The notes beneath the pieces were generated by a model. That model searched no databases and was not told the DNA's origin. It saw nothing but the letters and a program-made list of their open reading frames with translations. Position numbers and translations under genes: made by a program. A stretch of DNA of 64,000 nucleotides from JBBKXP01 sp038323615 (GTDB lineage: Bacteria > Pseudomonadota > Alphaproteobacteria > Rhodobacterales > Rhodobacteraceae), in NCBI GenBank assembly GCA_038323615.1, contig JBBQHC010000002.1, positions 6,318 to 70,317 on the forward strand, given 5' to 3'. Within the stretch, counting starts at the first letter, position 1; each line of letters begins with the position of its first letter. Shown here piece after piece: positions 23,530 through 32,300 of the stretch.

Positions 23530-24720
23530 TTAGATGACGGCCCGTTCGATCAGCGGGCGATTTGCCGCGACACGGTCATACCCCAGCGCCGAAAGGTCAA
23601 GGCTGCGGAATTCGCCGTAGCACACCAGTTCGGCGATTCCCCGCCCCATTGCCGGTGACTGCTGCAAGCCGTGGCCGGAAAACCCGTTGCAGAACAGGAA
23701 ATTACTGACCTCGGGGTGGGGCCCGATAACCGCGTTCTGATCCAGCGTGTTATAGGCGTAGTGGCCGACCCATTCGTTGATGACCTTGACCTGCTCGAAT
23801 GCGGGAACGCGGGTGGCGATGGCGGGCCAGACTTTGTTTTCCCAGACTCCGTGATCCATCTGGAAATCGTCGAAATCTGCGGCTTGATCATCGTCGGGCG
23901 GACATCCGGTCATGTAATACCGCCCGTCAGTGCGCATATGCACGCCCGAGGGGTCGATGGTCAGCGGCAGATCACGGTCCAAAGGGCGGGCGGCGTCAAA
24001 GATAAAGGTATAGCGTCGGCGCGCCTCGACCGGGATATGCAGCCCGGCCATTTCGGCCGTGACGTTGGCGCGCGGACCAGAGGCGTTGACGATAATGCCG
24101 GCGCTGATCCGGGTGCCGTCGGCCAGTGTCACCCCGGTCACGCGGGCGCCGTCGCGGCTGATCCCCGTCACCGTCGCCTGGGCATATTCGACGCCGTTCT
24201 GGCGGGCCTTCTTGCGGAACCAGTCAAAGATCGTGCCGCCGTCGAAATAGCCTTCGTTCAGCGGGTTGTGTGATCCCAGAATGATCCCGTCGAGGTTATA
24301 GAACGGCCACTTTTCAGCGATCTGATCGGGCGTGAGGATTTGCGTGCCCGCCCCCAGCGCGGTTTGAATTTTCTGGTTCCGGCGCAGGGTTTCGGCAAAT
24401 CCGGGCGTATCGGCAAGGTAAAGGTAACCATAAGATTGCAGCGTGATATCAGGTGCTTCGGGGTCGCGCATGAAGCCCTTGAACCCTTTGATGAATTCGA
24501 CGCCGAACTGGCTGATCCTGATGTTCACCTCGTTCGAAAACTGTTGCCGGATGCAGGAATTCGTGTGGCTGGTCGATGCAGTCTGATAGGTCAGATCACG
24601 ATCCAGCACCAGAATTCGCCCGCTGAAATCAGGGTTCTGCGAGGTCCAGAACGCGATCGATGATCCGATCATCGCGCCGCCGATGATAACGACGTCGTAA
24701 GAGCTGTGTTTGGGTGACAT
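23530..24720 (-). CDS. FAD-dependent oxidoreductase, DAO (glycine/sarcosine oxidase) family
   Basis: 396 residues. N-terminal FAD-binding beta-alpha-beta VVIIGGAMIGSSIAFW, then SHTNSCIRQQFSNEVNIRISQ, where flavin attachment or active-site contacts lie in this family. The C-terminus has YNTLDQNAVIGPHPEVSNFLFCNGFSGHGLQQSPAMGRGIAELV, the second FAD-contact block. Relatives oxidise N-methyl or secondary amino acids (sarcosine, dimethylglycine, FOXRED-like). Substrate is not determined. Given the creatinase at 5.8 kb, sarcosine is a possible but unproven substrate. Apparently co-transcribed with the uronate dehydrogenase-like gene. Confidence 0.85.
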   Translation of the reverse strand: MSPKHSSYDVVIIGGAMIGSSIAFWTSQNPDFSGRILVLDRDLTYQTASTSHTNSCIRQQFSNEVNIRISQFGVEFIKGFKGFMRDPEAPDITLQSYGYLYLADTPGFAETLRRNQKIQTALGAGTQILTPDQIAEKWPFYNLDGIILGSHNPLNEGYFDGGTIFDWFRKKARQNGVEYAQATVTGISRDGARVTGVTLADGTRISAGIIVNASGPRANVTAEMAGLHIPVEARRRYTFIFDAARPLDRDLPLTIDPSGVHMRTDGRYYMTGCPPDDDQAADFDDFQMDHGVWENKVWPAIATRVPAFEQVKVINEWVGHYAYNTLDQNAVIGPHPEVSNFLFCNGFSGHGLQQSPAMGRGIAELVCYGEFRSLDLSALGYDRVAANRPLIERAVI

Positions 24721-24801
24721 TGGGGTCGTCCTGCGCAGGTATTCAGGCGGACGCTAGTCAATCGCCGTGGCAATGGAAAGCCGATGCGGTTGGGGCCGGA
24801 G

Positions 24802-26415
24802 TCAGGCCTCCAGCACGGTCGTCTTGTCCGTCTCCAGATAGACAAACCCACGCGCGGGCAGTCTCAGGACCGTGCCGTCGATCATCGCCGCCTGCGGCCC
24901 GGTGGGTTGCGCCTTGCCCGCAATGGTCAGGGATTGCGGATGATCCGACAGGTTGAACACCGCCGTCAGGGCGTGCCCCTTGTGGCTGCGCACGATCCCC
25001 AGCAGTGGGTCGGGCAGGTCGAGAAACCGGGTCTCGCCAAGGCGCAGGGCATCTTGGGCGCGGCGGAACGCAATGGTTTCGCGGTAGCTGTGCAGGACGG
25101 AATCGTTCGCCGCCTCTTGCGTCGCGACGGCGCGGGCGGCTTGGGGCGGCTTGATCGGCAGCCAGGGCGTGCCGGAGGTGAACCCGGCGTTGGGCTGATC
25201 GGCGTCCCAGACCATCGGGGTGCGGCAGCCGTCGCGCCCTTTGTAATCGGGCCAGAACGCGATGTTGGCCTTGTCCTGCAATTCGTCGAACAGGATGTCG
25301 GTCTGGGTCTGCCCGACTTCTTCGCCCTGATAGATGCCAAGCGTCCCCGGAAAACTGCACAGCAGCGCGATCGCTTGTTTGGCGACTGCATCGGGGTCGC
25401 CGCCACCTTGGGTCCAGCGGGTGACATGGCGTTCAACGTCGTGGTTCGAAAACGACCAGCAGGGCCAGCCATCGGGGGCGACGTTCAGGAATGTCTCGAT
25501 ACAGGACCGGAAATGGTGCGGCGTGTGGTCGTGGCTGAGCATCGCAAACGAATAGGCCATGTGCAGGTGGCTCTCTCCAGCGGTATACTCGCCCATGATC
25601 TCGACCTGTCGCTGGCCCATTTCCCCGACCTCGCCCACCATCATCCGGGCGTCGAATTGGTCGGTCAGGGTACGAAACCGCGCCAAGATGTCCAGATTTT
25701 CGGGCTGGGTTTTGGAAGACAGGTGGTTCTGCGCCTCGTAGGGATTGCCCGGAAAGGTCGTCCAGTCGCCCGCCGGATTGTCGGGCAGACTGGCGTCGTG
25801 GACGTAGAAATTCACCGTATCCAGCCGGAACCCGTCGACCCCCCGGTCGAGCCAGAACCGCATTGCATCCAGCAGAGCATCGACGGCGGCGGGGCAATGA
25901 AAGTTGATGTCGGGCTGTTCGGTCAGAAAGTTGTGCAGGTAGTATTGCCGACGGCGCGGGTCGAACATCCACGCCGAACCACCGAACACTGACAGCCAGT
26001 TGTTGGGCGGGCTGCCGTCTGCCTTTGGGTCGGCCCAGACGTACCAGTCGGCCTTGGCGTTTTGGCGGTCGGCGCGGCTTTCGATGAACCAGGGATGTTG
26101 ATCGGACGAATGCGACAGCACCTGATCGATGATGACCTTGAGGCCAAGATCATGCGCCTTGGCGATCAGTGCATCGAAACCAGCTATATCGCCGTAGATC
26201 GGGCTGACCCCGGTGTAGTCACTCACGTCATAACCCATGTCGCGGTCGGGCGAGGTAAAGAACGGTGACAGCCAGATCGCATCGACACCCAGGCTGGCCA
26301 CATGATCGAGCCGCCGCACGATCCCGGCCAGATCGCCCATGCCGTTGCCATAACTGTCCTGAAACGACCGGGGATAGATCTGGTAAATCACTGCATCCCG
26401 CCACCATTCACGCAT
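24802..26415 (-). CDS. aglA: Alpha-glucosidase, GH13 family
   Basis: 537 residues. Hydrolyses alpha-glucosides in the cytoplasm (no signal peptide). GH13 regions are intact: DVSDYTGVSPIYGD, VIIDQVLSHSSDQHPWF, nucleophile Asp199 in DGFRLDTVNFY, acid/base Glu262 in MVGEVGEM and transition-state Asp326 in SFSNHDVERH. This sequence type is that of the rhizobial/Rhodobacter AglA, usually found with an aglEFGK ABC transporter. No transporter is adjacent here. The FAD oxidoreductase follows after 81 bases. Confidence 0.92.
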   Translation of the reverse strand: MREWWRDAVIYQIYPRSFQDSYGNGMGDLAGIVRRLDHVASLGVDAIWLSPFFTSPDRDMGYDVSDYTGVSPIYGDIAGFDALIAKAHDLGLKVIIDQVLSHSSDQHPWFIESRADRQNAKADWYVWADPKADGSPPNNWLSVFGGSAWMFDPRRRQYYLHNFLTEQPDINFHCPAAVDALLDAMRFWLDRGVDGFRLDTVNFYVHDASLPDNPAGDWTTFPGNPYEAQNHLSSKTQPENLDILARFRTLTDQFDARMMVGEVGEMGQRQVEIMGEYTAGESHLHMAYSFAMLSHDHTPHHFRSCIETFLNVAPDGWPCWSFSNHDVERHVTRWTQGGGDPDAVAKQAIALLCSFPGTLGIYQGEEVGQTQTDILFDELQDKANIAFWPDYKGRDGCRTPMVWDADQPNAGFTSGTPWLPIKPPQAARAVATQEAANDSVLHSYRETIAFRRAQDALRLGETRFLDLPDPLLGIVRSHKGHALTAVFNLSDHPQSLTIAGKAQPTGPQAAMIDGTVLRLPARGFVYLETDKTTVLEA

Positions 26416-26692
26416 CGGCCCGTCCTTTTCCCTGTCGATTCGCTGCTTCTAGCAACATTGGCGGGGGGCAGGAACCGTTGCCTGACCGCGGGTCACGCAG
26501 CGGTCGCGAGGCTGCGCGGATTGGAGGCGGAAAGGCGATCGGGGCGGCGGGGCTGGGTAAACAGTGCGCGTTCGTACGGACGGTTGCCCGGGCCTTCAAC
26601 TTTCGGTTCAGGGGCTGGACGGCCTCTGCCGCTGCACTAGACTTCCGGCAGGCTTGGCCACCTTGGCGTGAGCCTGATCGGGGAGCGAATCG

Positions 26693-27154
26693 ATGAAAAT
26701 CCTGGGACTTGTCGCCGCCATGACTGCGTTGGCTGCGCCGGCCTTTGCCGAAGGTGACGCAGCAAACGGCGAATCCGTGTTTGGGCGCCAGTGCGTCGCC
26801 TGTCACGTGGTGCAGAATGATGCGGGCGACCTGCTTGCCGGCCGCAATGCAAAGGTCGGGCCGAACCTGTTTGGCGTGATCGGCCGCCAACCCGGCACCT
26901 ACCCCGATTTCAAGTATGGCGCGGACATGATCGCCTACGGCGAAACCGGCGTTGTCTGGGGTGAGGAAAACTTTGTCAAATATGTCCAGAACCCGACCGC
27001 TTTTCTGCGCGAAGTGCTGAATAACCCCCGCGCCCGAGCCAAGATGGCTTTCCAGTTGCGCAACGAACAGGACGCAATGGACGTTTATGCCTTCCTCGCT
27101 ACCTTTGCGACCGAAGGCGGCACCCCCACCGAACCGGCGCCCGCCAGTAATTAG
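26693..27154 (+). CDS. cycA: Cytochrome c2
   Basis: 153 residues with a cleavable signal peptide (MKILGLVAAMTALAAPAFA, cut before EGDA). Haem attachment motif CVACH (Cys34, Cys37, His38) and distal ligand Met118 in RARAKMAFQL. The insertions around KVGPNLFGVIGRQPGTYPDFKYG are those of class I cytochrome c2, the soluble periplasmic electron carrier between the bc1 complex and oxidases or photosynthetic reaction centres. Proline-rich tail. The 277 bases upstream contain no gene and must hold its promoter. A strong terminator follows. Confidence 0.93.
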   Translation: MKILGLVAAMTALAAPAFAEGDAANGESVFGRQCVACHVVQNDAGDLLAGRNAKVGPNLFGVIGRQPGTYPDFKYGADMIAYGETGVVWGEENFVKYVQNPTAFLREVLNNPRARAKMAFQLRNEQDAMDVYAFLATFATEGGTPTEPAPASN

Positions 27155-27176
27155 GCCGCCCACGCTTGAAAATTCG

Positions 27177-27209
27177 GGCCGCGCATCAGGGATGATGCCG
27201 CGGCCTTTT
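27177..27209 (+). terminator. Rho-independent terminator after cytochrome c2
   Basis: GGCCGCGCATCA pairs with TGATGCCGCGGCC (one bulged G), then TTTT; starts 22 bases after the stop. Confidence 0.85.
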
Positions 27210-27244
27210 CGTTGCCAGTTGCGGCTTGCCTTGCCCCTGCCTAT

Positions 27245-27342
27245 AGCTTTTCGGGTTCAACCTGAAACATCCGGTGCCGGATTTCGCATTCGAGCGAAGC
27301 GAGAGGCAGCGAATATCCGATTCATGTTTAACCCGAAAAGCT
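27245..27342. repeat. Long inverted-repeat element, copy 1 (98 bp)
   Basis: AGCTTTTCGGGTT (27245-27257) is perfectly repeated inverted as AACCCGAAAAGCT (27330-27342). An inner GGATTTCGC/GCGAATATCC stem encloses GCGAAGCGAGAGGCA. The core GCGAGAGGCAGCGAAT is shared with the element at 43828-43921. It carries no gene and lies between the cytochrome terminator and the SDR gene. Confidence 0.75.
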
Positions 27343-27373
27343 TAATTGGTGGGATCAAACCGGGAGTAGTGCG

Positions 27374-28105
27374 ATGGGACGATTGGAAGGCAAGACCTGC
27401 CTGGTGACGGCAGCCGGGCAGGGGATCGGTCGGGCGTCTGTCATTGCGATGCAGGCCGAAGGGGCAAAGGTATTCGCCACCGACGTCGATGCGGCCAAGC
27501 TGGCGGATTTGCCGGGTGTCGAGGCTTTCGCGCTTGACGTGACCGACGACGCATCAGTGGCGGCGGCGCTGGCTAGGGTCGGGGAGCCCGACGTGTTGTT
27601 CAACTGCGCGGGCTATGTGGCGCATGGCACGATCCTGGATTGCGACCCCAAGGACTGGGATTTCAGCATGACCCTGAATGTCACCGCGATGTTTCGAATG
27701 ATTCGGGCGTTCCTGCCGGGGATGATTGCGAATGGCGGCGGGTCGATCATCAACATGGCGTCGGTCGTGTCGTCCATTGTCGCGATCCCCAATCGGTTCG
27801 CCTATGGCACATCCAAGGCCGCCGTGATCGGGTTGACCAAATCGGTCGCCGCCGATTTCATTACCCAAGGTATCCGCTGCAACGCGATCTGTCCGGGGAC
27901 AGTGGAAAGCCCCTCGCTCGAAGGGCGGTTGCAGTCCACCGGCGACTATGACGCGGCGCGCAAGGCTTTCATCGCCCGACAGCCGATGGGCCGGATTGGT
28001 CGGCCCGAGGAGATCGCTGCGCTGGTCGTCTATCTGGCGTCGGACGAAAGCAAGTACACCACCGGGGTCGCGCATGTGATCGACGGTGGGTTGGCGAATG
28101 TATAG
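27374..28105 (+). CDS. SDR family oxidoreductase, 2-keto-3-deoxy-L-fuconate dehydrogenase-like
   Basis: 243 residues. Classical short-chain dehydrogenase: TAAGQGIG cofactor loop, Asp-rich DVDAAKL favouring NAD, NCAGYVAHG, NMASVVSS with catalytic Ser and YGTSKAAV (Tyr-x3-Lys), C-terminal SDESKYTTGVAHVIDGG. Overall it resembles the DHRS6/2-keto-3-deoxy-L-fuconate dehydrogenase branch. The adjoining FAH-family hydrolase supports a role in a non-phosphorylated deoxy-sugar-acid pathway: oxidation of a 2-keto-3-deoxy acid, then hydrolysis. The ATG follows GGGAG. Confidence 0.82.
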   Translation: MGRLEGKTCLVTAAGQGIGRASVIAMQAEGAKVFATDVDAAKLADLPGVEAFALDVTDDASVAAALARVGEPDVLFNCAGYVAHGTILDCDPKDWDFSMTLNVTAMFRMIRAFLPGMIANGGGSIINMASVVSSIVAIPNRFAYGTSKAAVIGLTKSVAADFITQGIRCNAICPGTVESPSLEGRLQSTGDYDAARKAFIARQPMGRIGRPEEIAALVVYLASDESKYTTGVAHVIDGGLANV

Positions 28106-28116
28106 GGGATAATCAT

Positions 28117-28962
28117 ATGAAACTGCTGCGTTTTGGCCCGCTGGGGCAGGAAAAACCGGGGCTTTTGGCCGATGACGGTACGATGCGCGATCTGTCGGGC
28201 GTCGTTGCCGATATCGGCGGCGATGTGCTGTCGGATGCGGGGCTGGCGGCGCTGCGCAAGGTCGATCCCGCGACCCTGCCGGTGGTGCCCGAGGGCACCC
28301 GTTTGGGGGCTTGCGTCGCGGGCACCGGCAAAATGATCTGTATCGGGCTCAACTACTCCGACCATGCCGCCGAGACGGGGATGAAGGTGCCGCCGGAGCC
28401 GATCATTTTCATGAAGGCAACCAGCGCTATCTGCGGACCAGATGACCCGATCATCATCCCGCGCGGGTCCCAAAAGACCGATTGGGAGGTCGAGCTGGCC
28501 GTCATCATCGGCACCCGTGCCAAATACGTCACCAAGGCCGATGCGCTGAAGCATGTCGCGGGCTATGCCGTGACTAACGACGTGTCCGAACGGGCGTTTC
28601 AGACCGAGCGGTCGGGGCAGTGGACCAAGGGCAAATCCTGCGACAACTTTGGTCAGTTGGGGCCGGTTCTGGTGACCCGCGACGGGGTGCCAGATCCGCA
28701 GGATCTGGCGATGTGGCTGACGGTGAACGGGGTGAAAAGGCAGGACGGATCGACCCGCACGATGGTTTTCGGCGTGGCGCATCTGGTCAGCTACCTAAGC
28801 CAGTTCATGACCCTGCATCCGGGCGACGTGATTTCCACCGGCACCCCTCCGGGTGTTGGCATGGGGCAAAAACCGCAGGTGTTTCTAAAGCCCGGCGACG
28901 TTGTCGAACTTGGGATCGCCGGGTTGGGCCAACAGCGGCAGAATGTGATCGCCGACACCTAA
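28117..28962 (+). CDS. Fumarylacetoacetate hydrolase family protein
   Basis: 281 residues. FAH-fold C-C bond hydrolase with metal-binding block KMICIGLNYSDHAAETGM, EPIIFMKATSAICGPDDPI, DWEVELAVIIG (metal-ligand Glu pair region) and TGTPPGVGMGQKP. In context with the preceding SDR (11 bases away) the best guess is 2,4-diketo-3-deoxy-L-fuconate hydrolase or a closely related diketo-acid hydrolase. Such genes are often mislabelled ureidoglycolate lyase. It ends four bases inside the convergent cdsA-like gene. Confidence 0.83.
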   Translation: MKLLRFGPLGQEKPGLLADDGTMRDLSGVVADIGGDVLSDAGLAALRKVDPATLPVVPEGTRLGACVAGTGKMICIGLNYSDHAAETGMKVPPEPIIFMKATSAICGPDDPIIIPRGSQKTDWEVELAVIIGTRAKYVTKADALKHVAGYAVTNDVSERAFQTERSGQWTKGKSCDNFGQLGPVLVTRDGVPDPQDLAMWLTVNGVKRQDGSTRTMVFGVAHLVSYLSQFMTLHPGDVISTGTPPGVGMGQKPQVFLKPGDVVELGIAGLGQQRQNVIADT

Positions 28963-29900
28963 GTCCAGAAAAACCGGGTAAGGTGATAAAAGACGGGCGC
29001 GGCGAAAACGACTGAATCGAGTTGATCAACAAATCCGCCCTGACCGGGGATCAGGTGCGACCAGTCCTTGACACCGCGATCCCGCTTGATCGCGGCAAAG
29101 ACAATATTGCCGCCCATGCCGACCAGCGACGCCGCCCCCGCCATCGCCATCGCGGGCAGGATGCCAAAAGGCGTCAGCCAGGCCAGCGCGGCCCCGATCA
29201 GCATCGCCGATCCGACGCCACAGATCATCCCTTCGAGGGTTTTCGGTGACAGGCCGTGCGCGATCCTAGTGCGCCCAATCCGGCGGCCAAAGAAGTATTC
29301 GAGCAGGTCGCCGCATTGCACGACGATGACAAGGAACGGGATGAGAAGGATCGCCCGGTCGCCGTAGCCCGGGACGTCGAGCGTCATCAGCGCCGGCACA
29401 TGGCTGACGCAAAAGACGGTGATCATCAGCGCCCATTGGGTTTCAGCGACCCGGATCAGGAACCGATGCGCATCGCCGCGCAGGGCCGAGACGATGGGCA
29501 GCAGCAGGAAGGCATAGACCGGGATAAAGACGGTCAGCAGGCCGCTCCACCCCATGCCGACAAAGAGGTATTGCAGCGGCAGGACGACGAAGAACGCCAG
29601 TGCCAGCGACAGGTGATCGGCCCGGACCTTGGTCGTGAGCGTCAGAAATTCCCGCAGGGCGGCAAAGGATGCGAAGCCGAACAGCAGCACGACGCCAAAG
29701 CGCCCGATGATCAGCGCCAGCGACAGCAGTATGACCATGCCCCACCAGCTTTGAACCCGCAGCATATAGGTTTCGAGGACCGGGTTGACGGTGTCGACGG
29801 GTTGGCGGGCGCGGACGAATTCGCCAAAAAACGTCAGCACCAGCAGGATGCCGCAACCGGCCAGCGACAACAGGATCAGGTCGAGGGTGGTTTCGCTCAT
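28959..29900 (-). CDS. cdsA: Phosphatidate cytidylyltransferase-like integral membrane protein
   Basis: 313 residues, about eight transmembrane helices. The C-terminal half carries the CTP transferase signature region (GDLLEYFFGRRIGRTRIAHGLSPKTLEGMICG then KRDRGVKDWSHLIPGQGGFVDQLDS), which makes CDP-diacylglycerol from phosphatidate. The N-terminal extension (LTFFGEFVRARQPVDTV..NPVLETYMLRVQSWWG-type) is that of the YnbB-like second CdsA. It overlaps the upstream acyltransferase gene by ATGA, so it is probably a phospholipid-synthesis pair rather than the essential cdsA located with uppS/dxr elsewhere. Confidence 0.85.
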   Translation of the reverse strand: MSETTLDLILLSLAGCGILLVLTFFGEFVRARQPVDTVNPVLETYMLRVQSWWGMVILLSLALIIGRFGVVLLFGFASFAALREFLTLTTKVRADHLSLALAFFVVLPLQYLFVGMGWSGLLTVFIPVYAFLLLPIVSALRGDAHRFLIRVAETQWALMITVFCVSHVPALMTLDVPGYGDRAILLIPFLVIVVQCGDLLEYFFGRRIGRTRIAHGLSPKTLEGMICGVGSAMLIGAALAWLTPFGILPAMAMAGAASLVGMGGNIVFAAIKRDRGVKDWSHLIPGQGGFVDQLDSVVFAAPVFYHLTRFFWT

Positions 29901-30541
29901 GACGCCACCGATGGCGCGAGGGCGGCGAGGGATGCACTGGCGCGGGCCAGAAACGCATCTTTGGTTTCGTCAGTGTTGACCTTTATCGGGGGCCCGAAGG
30001 TCACGGTGCAGATCAACGGCAGCGGGATCACCTCGCCCTTGGGCATGATGGTGTTGAGGTTGGCGATCCATGTCGGCACCAGATCGACACCGGGGCGGGC
30101 CTTGCCGATGTTGTAGATGCCGGCCTTGAACGGCAGTAGCAGGTCGTCGCCCATGTTGCGCTTGCCTTCGGGGAAAATGATCAGCGATGACCCGTCGTCG
30201 ATGGCGGCGATGATCTTTTCCATCGGGTTGTCATTTACCTCGGGGCGGCGATCAATCAGCACCGCCTTGAAAATGTCGCGCCCGGCAAAGGCGCGCAGGC
30301 GGCCGGTCAGCCAGTAATCGGCGGCGGCGACGGGCCTTGTCTGGCGGCGCAGGGCGGGCGGCAGGACTGACCAGATCATCGGCATATCGCCGTTGCTGGT
30401 GTGGTTGGCGAAATAGACGCGCTGGCGCGGCACAGGTTCGATGCCTTGCCAGTCGGCCCGCACAGCGGTGATGAAACCGGCAAACAGCCGGATCGCCTGT
30501 CCGGCGATTTCGGCTGCGACATTGGTGAGAAAGCGGTTCAT
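29897..30541 (-). CDS. 1-acyl-glycerol-3-phosphate acyltransferase-like (PlsC family)
   Basis: 214 residues from the ATG at 30539-30541. The acyltransferase motif is NHTSNGDMPM (NHx4D-like, about residue 45), with FPEGKRNMGDDLLLPFKAG as the second substrate motif. The N-terminus is amphipathic or membrane-associating. It probably acylates lysophosphatidate to provide substrate for the coupled CdsA-like enzyme. The frame is open for 55 further codons upstream, but these lack similarity and run into the intergenic spacer. Confidence 0.82.
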   Translation of the reverse strand: MNRFLTNVAAEIAGQAIRLFAGFITAVRADWQGIEPVPRQRVYFANHTSNGDMPMIWSVLPPALRRQTRPVAAADYWLTGRLRAFAGRDIFKAVLIDRRPEVNDNPMEKIIAAIDDGSSLIIFPEGKRNMGDDLLLPFKAGIYNIGKARPGVDLVPTWIANLNTIMPKGEVIPLPLICTVTFGPPIKVNTDETKDAFLARASASLAALAPSVAS

Positions 30542-30617
30542 GGATTTACCCTGACGTGGCGGCGCGGCTTTGAAAAGGGGATGCCCCGCCCGTTTGTGGG
30601 GCAGGGCATCCGGGGTC

Positions 30618-30893
30618 TTAGTTTTTGTCGACGTATTCAGAGAGCATCCGCTCGTTGCGGGCCTCCTCAAGCCGCTGGATGCGGTCTTCGGACAGGCGGT
30701 CGTCAAAGCGGTATTTGACGAAATTGACCAGCGCCATACAGAGCATCAGGACGCCGATGGCCCAGTAGCCTTTGGTCGACAGCGGCACGTCGGGGGACAT
30801 GTAAAGCGAGGCGGCCAGCATGAACAAGGCGACGATCACGCCGACGAGGTTGAACAGCATGATGACGGCATTATCGGAACGGGTGGGGTTCAT
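30618..30893 (-). CDS. YiaA/YiaB two-helix inner-membrane protein
   Basis: 91 residues starting MNPTRSDNAV. The AAAGGA box is eight bases before the ATG at 30891-30893; an ATG nine bases earlier overlaps that box. Two transmembrane helices: FNLVGVIVALFMLAASLYM (about 14-32) and STKGYWAIGVLMLCMALVNFVKYRF (about 37-60), the YiaAB-domain pattern, then a charged tail. It lies 27 bases downstream of pspA and is probably in the same TetR-controlled unit, so a membrane-stress role is likely. Confidence 0.82.
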   Translation of the reverse strand: MNPTRSDNAVIMLFNLVGVIVALFMLAASLYMSPDVPLSTKGYWAIGVLMLCMALVNFVKYRFDDRLSEDRIQRLEEARNERMLSEYVDKN

Positions 30894-30920
30894 TTTTATC
30901 ATCCTTTGATGGGGTTGAGG

Positions 30921-31601
30921 TTAGTGTTGTTTGGCTTTCAGCCGGGCCAGCACATCGTTGGCTGTGGTCCGGGTCGCGGTGCCGAAACCCTGATCCGACA
31001 TGCGGTCGGCAAGGCTGTCGTGGGTCAGGTCGCGGTCGATGTCGCGCAGGATTTCCGACTGTTCGAACGGGTCGTCGCGGCCAAGGACGCGGGCGATCAG
31101 CTCTTCGGCCTCTTCGACCGAGGCTGACCCGCGATTGGTGGAATTCAGACGCACCTGAATATCCTGTTCGCGGCGCACCGCGCGGGCCTGAATCGCGCCT
31201 TGTTTCAGGTCGATGATCCGGCGATGCCCAGCTTCGATCGAGGTGCGCAGGCGCATCACCTTGTGGTCCAGCCGGGCAAGGGTTTCGGCCCTTATCGCCG
31301 CCTCGTTTTCCATCTGCGCGATGGCGCGGGCGGCCTCGGTCGTCATGTCTGCACGGTCGTTGTCCAGCGCATCCTGGGCGCGGGCCAGCATGTCGGCGAT
31401 GCGCGAATCCAGCGCCTGTTTCTGCCGCTCTTCGCTGCGCTGCCTTTGGATCAGGCTGGCCAGCGTCGCCTTGGCGGCCTTGAGGCTGGCGTCGGCTTCG
31501 CGGATCTTCTGGTCGATCAGTTCGATGGCAAAGGCGTCGCGCACACGGTCTTCGGCGCGGGCATTGGCTCCGGTGATCAGGGTCGCAAGGGTCTTGAACA
31601 T
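30921..31601 (-). CDS. pspA: PspA/IM30 family membrane-stress protein
   Basis: 226 residues from the ATG at 31599-31601 (AAAGGA upstream). Peripheral membrane protein of the ESCRT-III-like PspA/Vipp1 family. It has an N-terminal amphipathic helix (MFKTLATLITGANARAEDRV), a long coiled coil (about 30-150), and a shorter helical C-terminus that includes the EEAEELIARVLGRDDPFEQSEILRDIDRDL segment common in alphaproteobacterial versions. The promoter region contains three TGAAC-N3-GTTCA palindromes, so it is regulated by the adjacent TetR protein rather than a PspF-type activator. Confidence 0.85.
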   Translation of the reverse strand: MFKTLATLITGANARAEDRVRDAFAIELIDQKIREADASLKAAKATLASLIQRQRSEERQKQALDSRIADMLARAQDALDNDRADMTTEAARAIAQMENEAAIRAETLARLDHKVMRLRTSIEAGHRRIIDLKQGAIQARAVRREQDIQVRLNSTNRGSASVEEAEELIARVLGRDDPFEQSEILRDIDRDLTHDSLADRMSDQGFGTATRTTANDVLARLKAKQH

Positions 31602-31616
31602 CGTCGGTTCCTTTCG

Positions 31617-31686
31617 TGAACACTGTTCATGAATTGCATATAGCAAGTCAGTGAACGTCGTTCAAGATAAAAATGAACGACGTTCA
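31617..31686. promoter_or_regulatory. Three TetR-type operators between pspA and tetR
   Basis: TGAACACTGTTCA (31617-31629), TGAACGTCGTTCA (31652-31664) and TGAACGACGTTCA (31674-31686) all fit TGAAC-N3-GTTCA. Centres are 35 and 22 bases apart. The third overlaps the last codons and stop of the tetR gene. A fourth copy lies at 32301, ahead of tetR. Confidence 0.85.
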
Positions 31687-32289
31687 GGAAACCGATTGTT
31701 TCTGGGTCAGTTGTCGCAGCAGCAGGCCGATCATCCGGTCGATCTGTTCAGCAGGGACGCCGGAACTGGCGCGATCCAACCCCAGCAGGACAATGCCGTG
31801 AACCGATGAAAACAGCGCACGGGTCATCAGCGCCCGGTCGTTGACCGCCATTTGGGGAAAGATTACCGCCAGCGGCGCGTCGATATAGGCCAGCAGGCGG
31901 GCCATGTCGCGCAGATACCAGTCGGGCGCGTCCTGCCCGGCAGGGCGGTCCACATCGAACAGCGCCCGCCAGACGTTGTGATTGTCGGTGGCAAAGCGGT
32001 GATAGCCGCCCGACATGGCGACCAATTGTTCAACCGGGTCCATCGGCGCCTCGGCGAGGGCCTCGCTCACCGTTGCGCCCAGACGTTCAAAGGTGCGGGC
32101 GTTGACCGCCAGCACAAGGTCGGTCAGGTCGCCAAAGACGTTGTAGATCGCCCCGACAGCGCAGCCCGCCTGCGCCGCAAGGTCACGCGCCCGCAGGGCA
32201 GGCAGCCCTTCGGCGGTGATCGTCGCCTCGGCGATGTCGATGAGTTTTTCACGCAGCGCCTTGCGACGCTTTTCGACGATGCCGGCCAT
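31684..32289 (-). CDS. TetR family transcriptional repressor
   Basis: 201 residues. N-terminal helix-turn-helix LIDIAEATITAEGLPALRARDLAAQAGCAVGAIYNVFGDLTDLV (about 17-60), then the TetR_C_33-like ligand domain with the DAPDWYLRDMARLLAYID and MTRALFSSVHGIVLLGLD segments. Palindromes upstream of its start and in the tetR-pspA spacer imply that it represses itself and the pspA-yiaA unit. The inducer is unknown; its neighbours suggest a membrane-active compound or lipid. Confidence 0.9.
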   Translation of the reverse strand: MAGIVEKRRKALREKLIDIAEATITAEGLPALRARDLAAQAGCAVGAIYNVFGDLTDLVLAVNARTFERLGATVSEALAEAPMDPVEQLVAMSGGYHRFATDNHNVWRALFDVDRPAGQDAPDWYLRDMARLLAYIDAPLAVIFPQMAVNDRALMTRALFSSVHGIVLLGLDRASSGVPAEQIDRMIGLLLRQLTQKQSVS

Positions 32290-32300
32290 TGGATCCTCCT

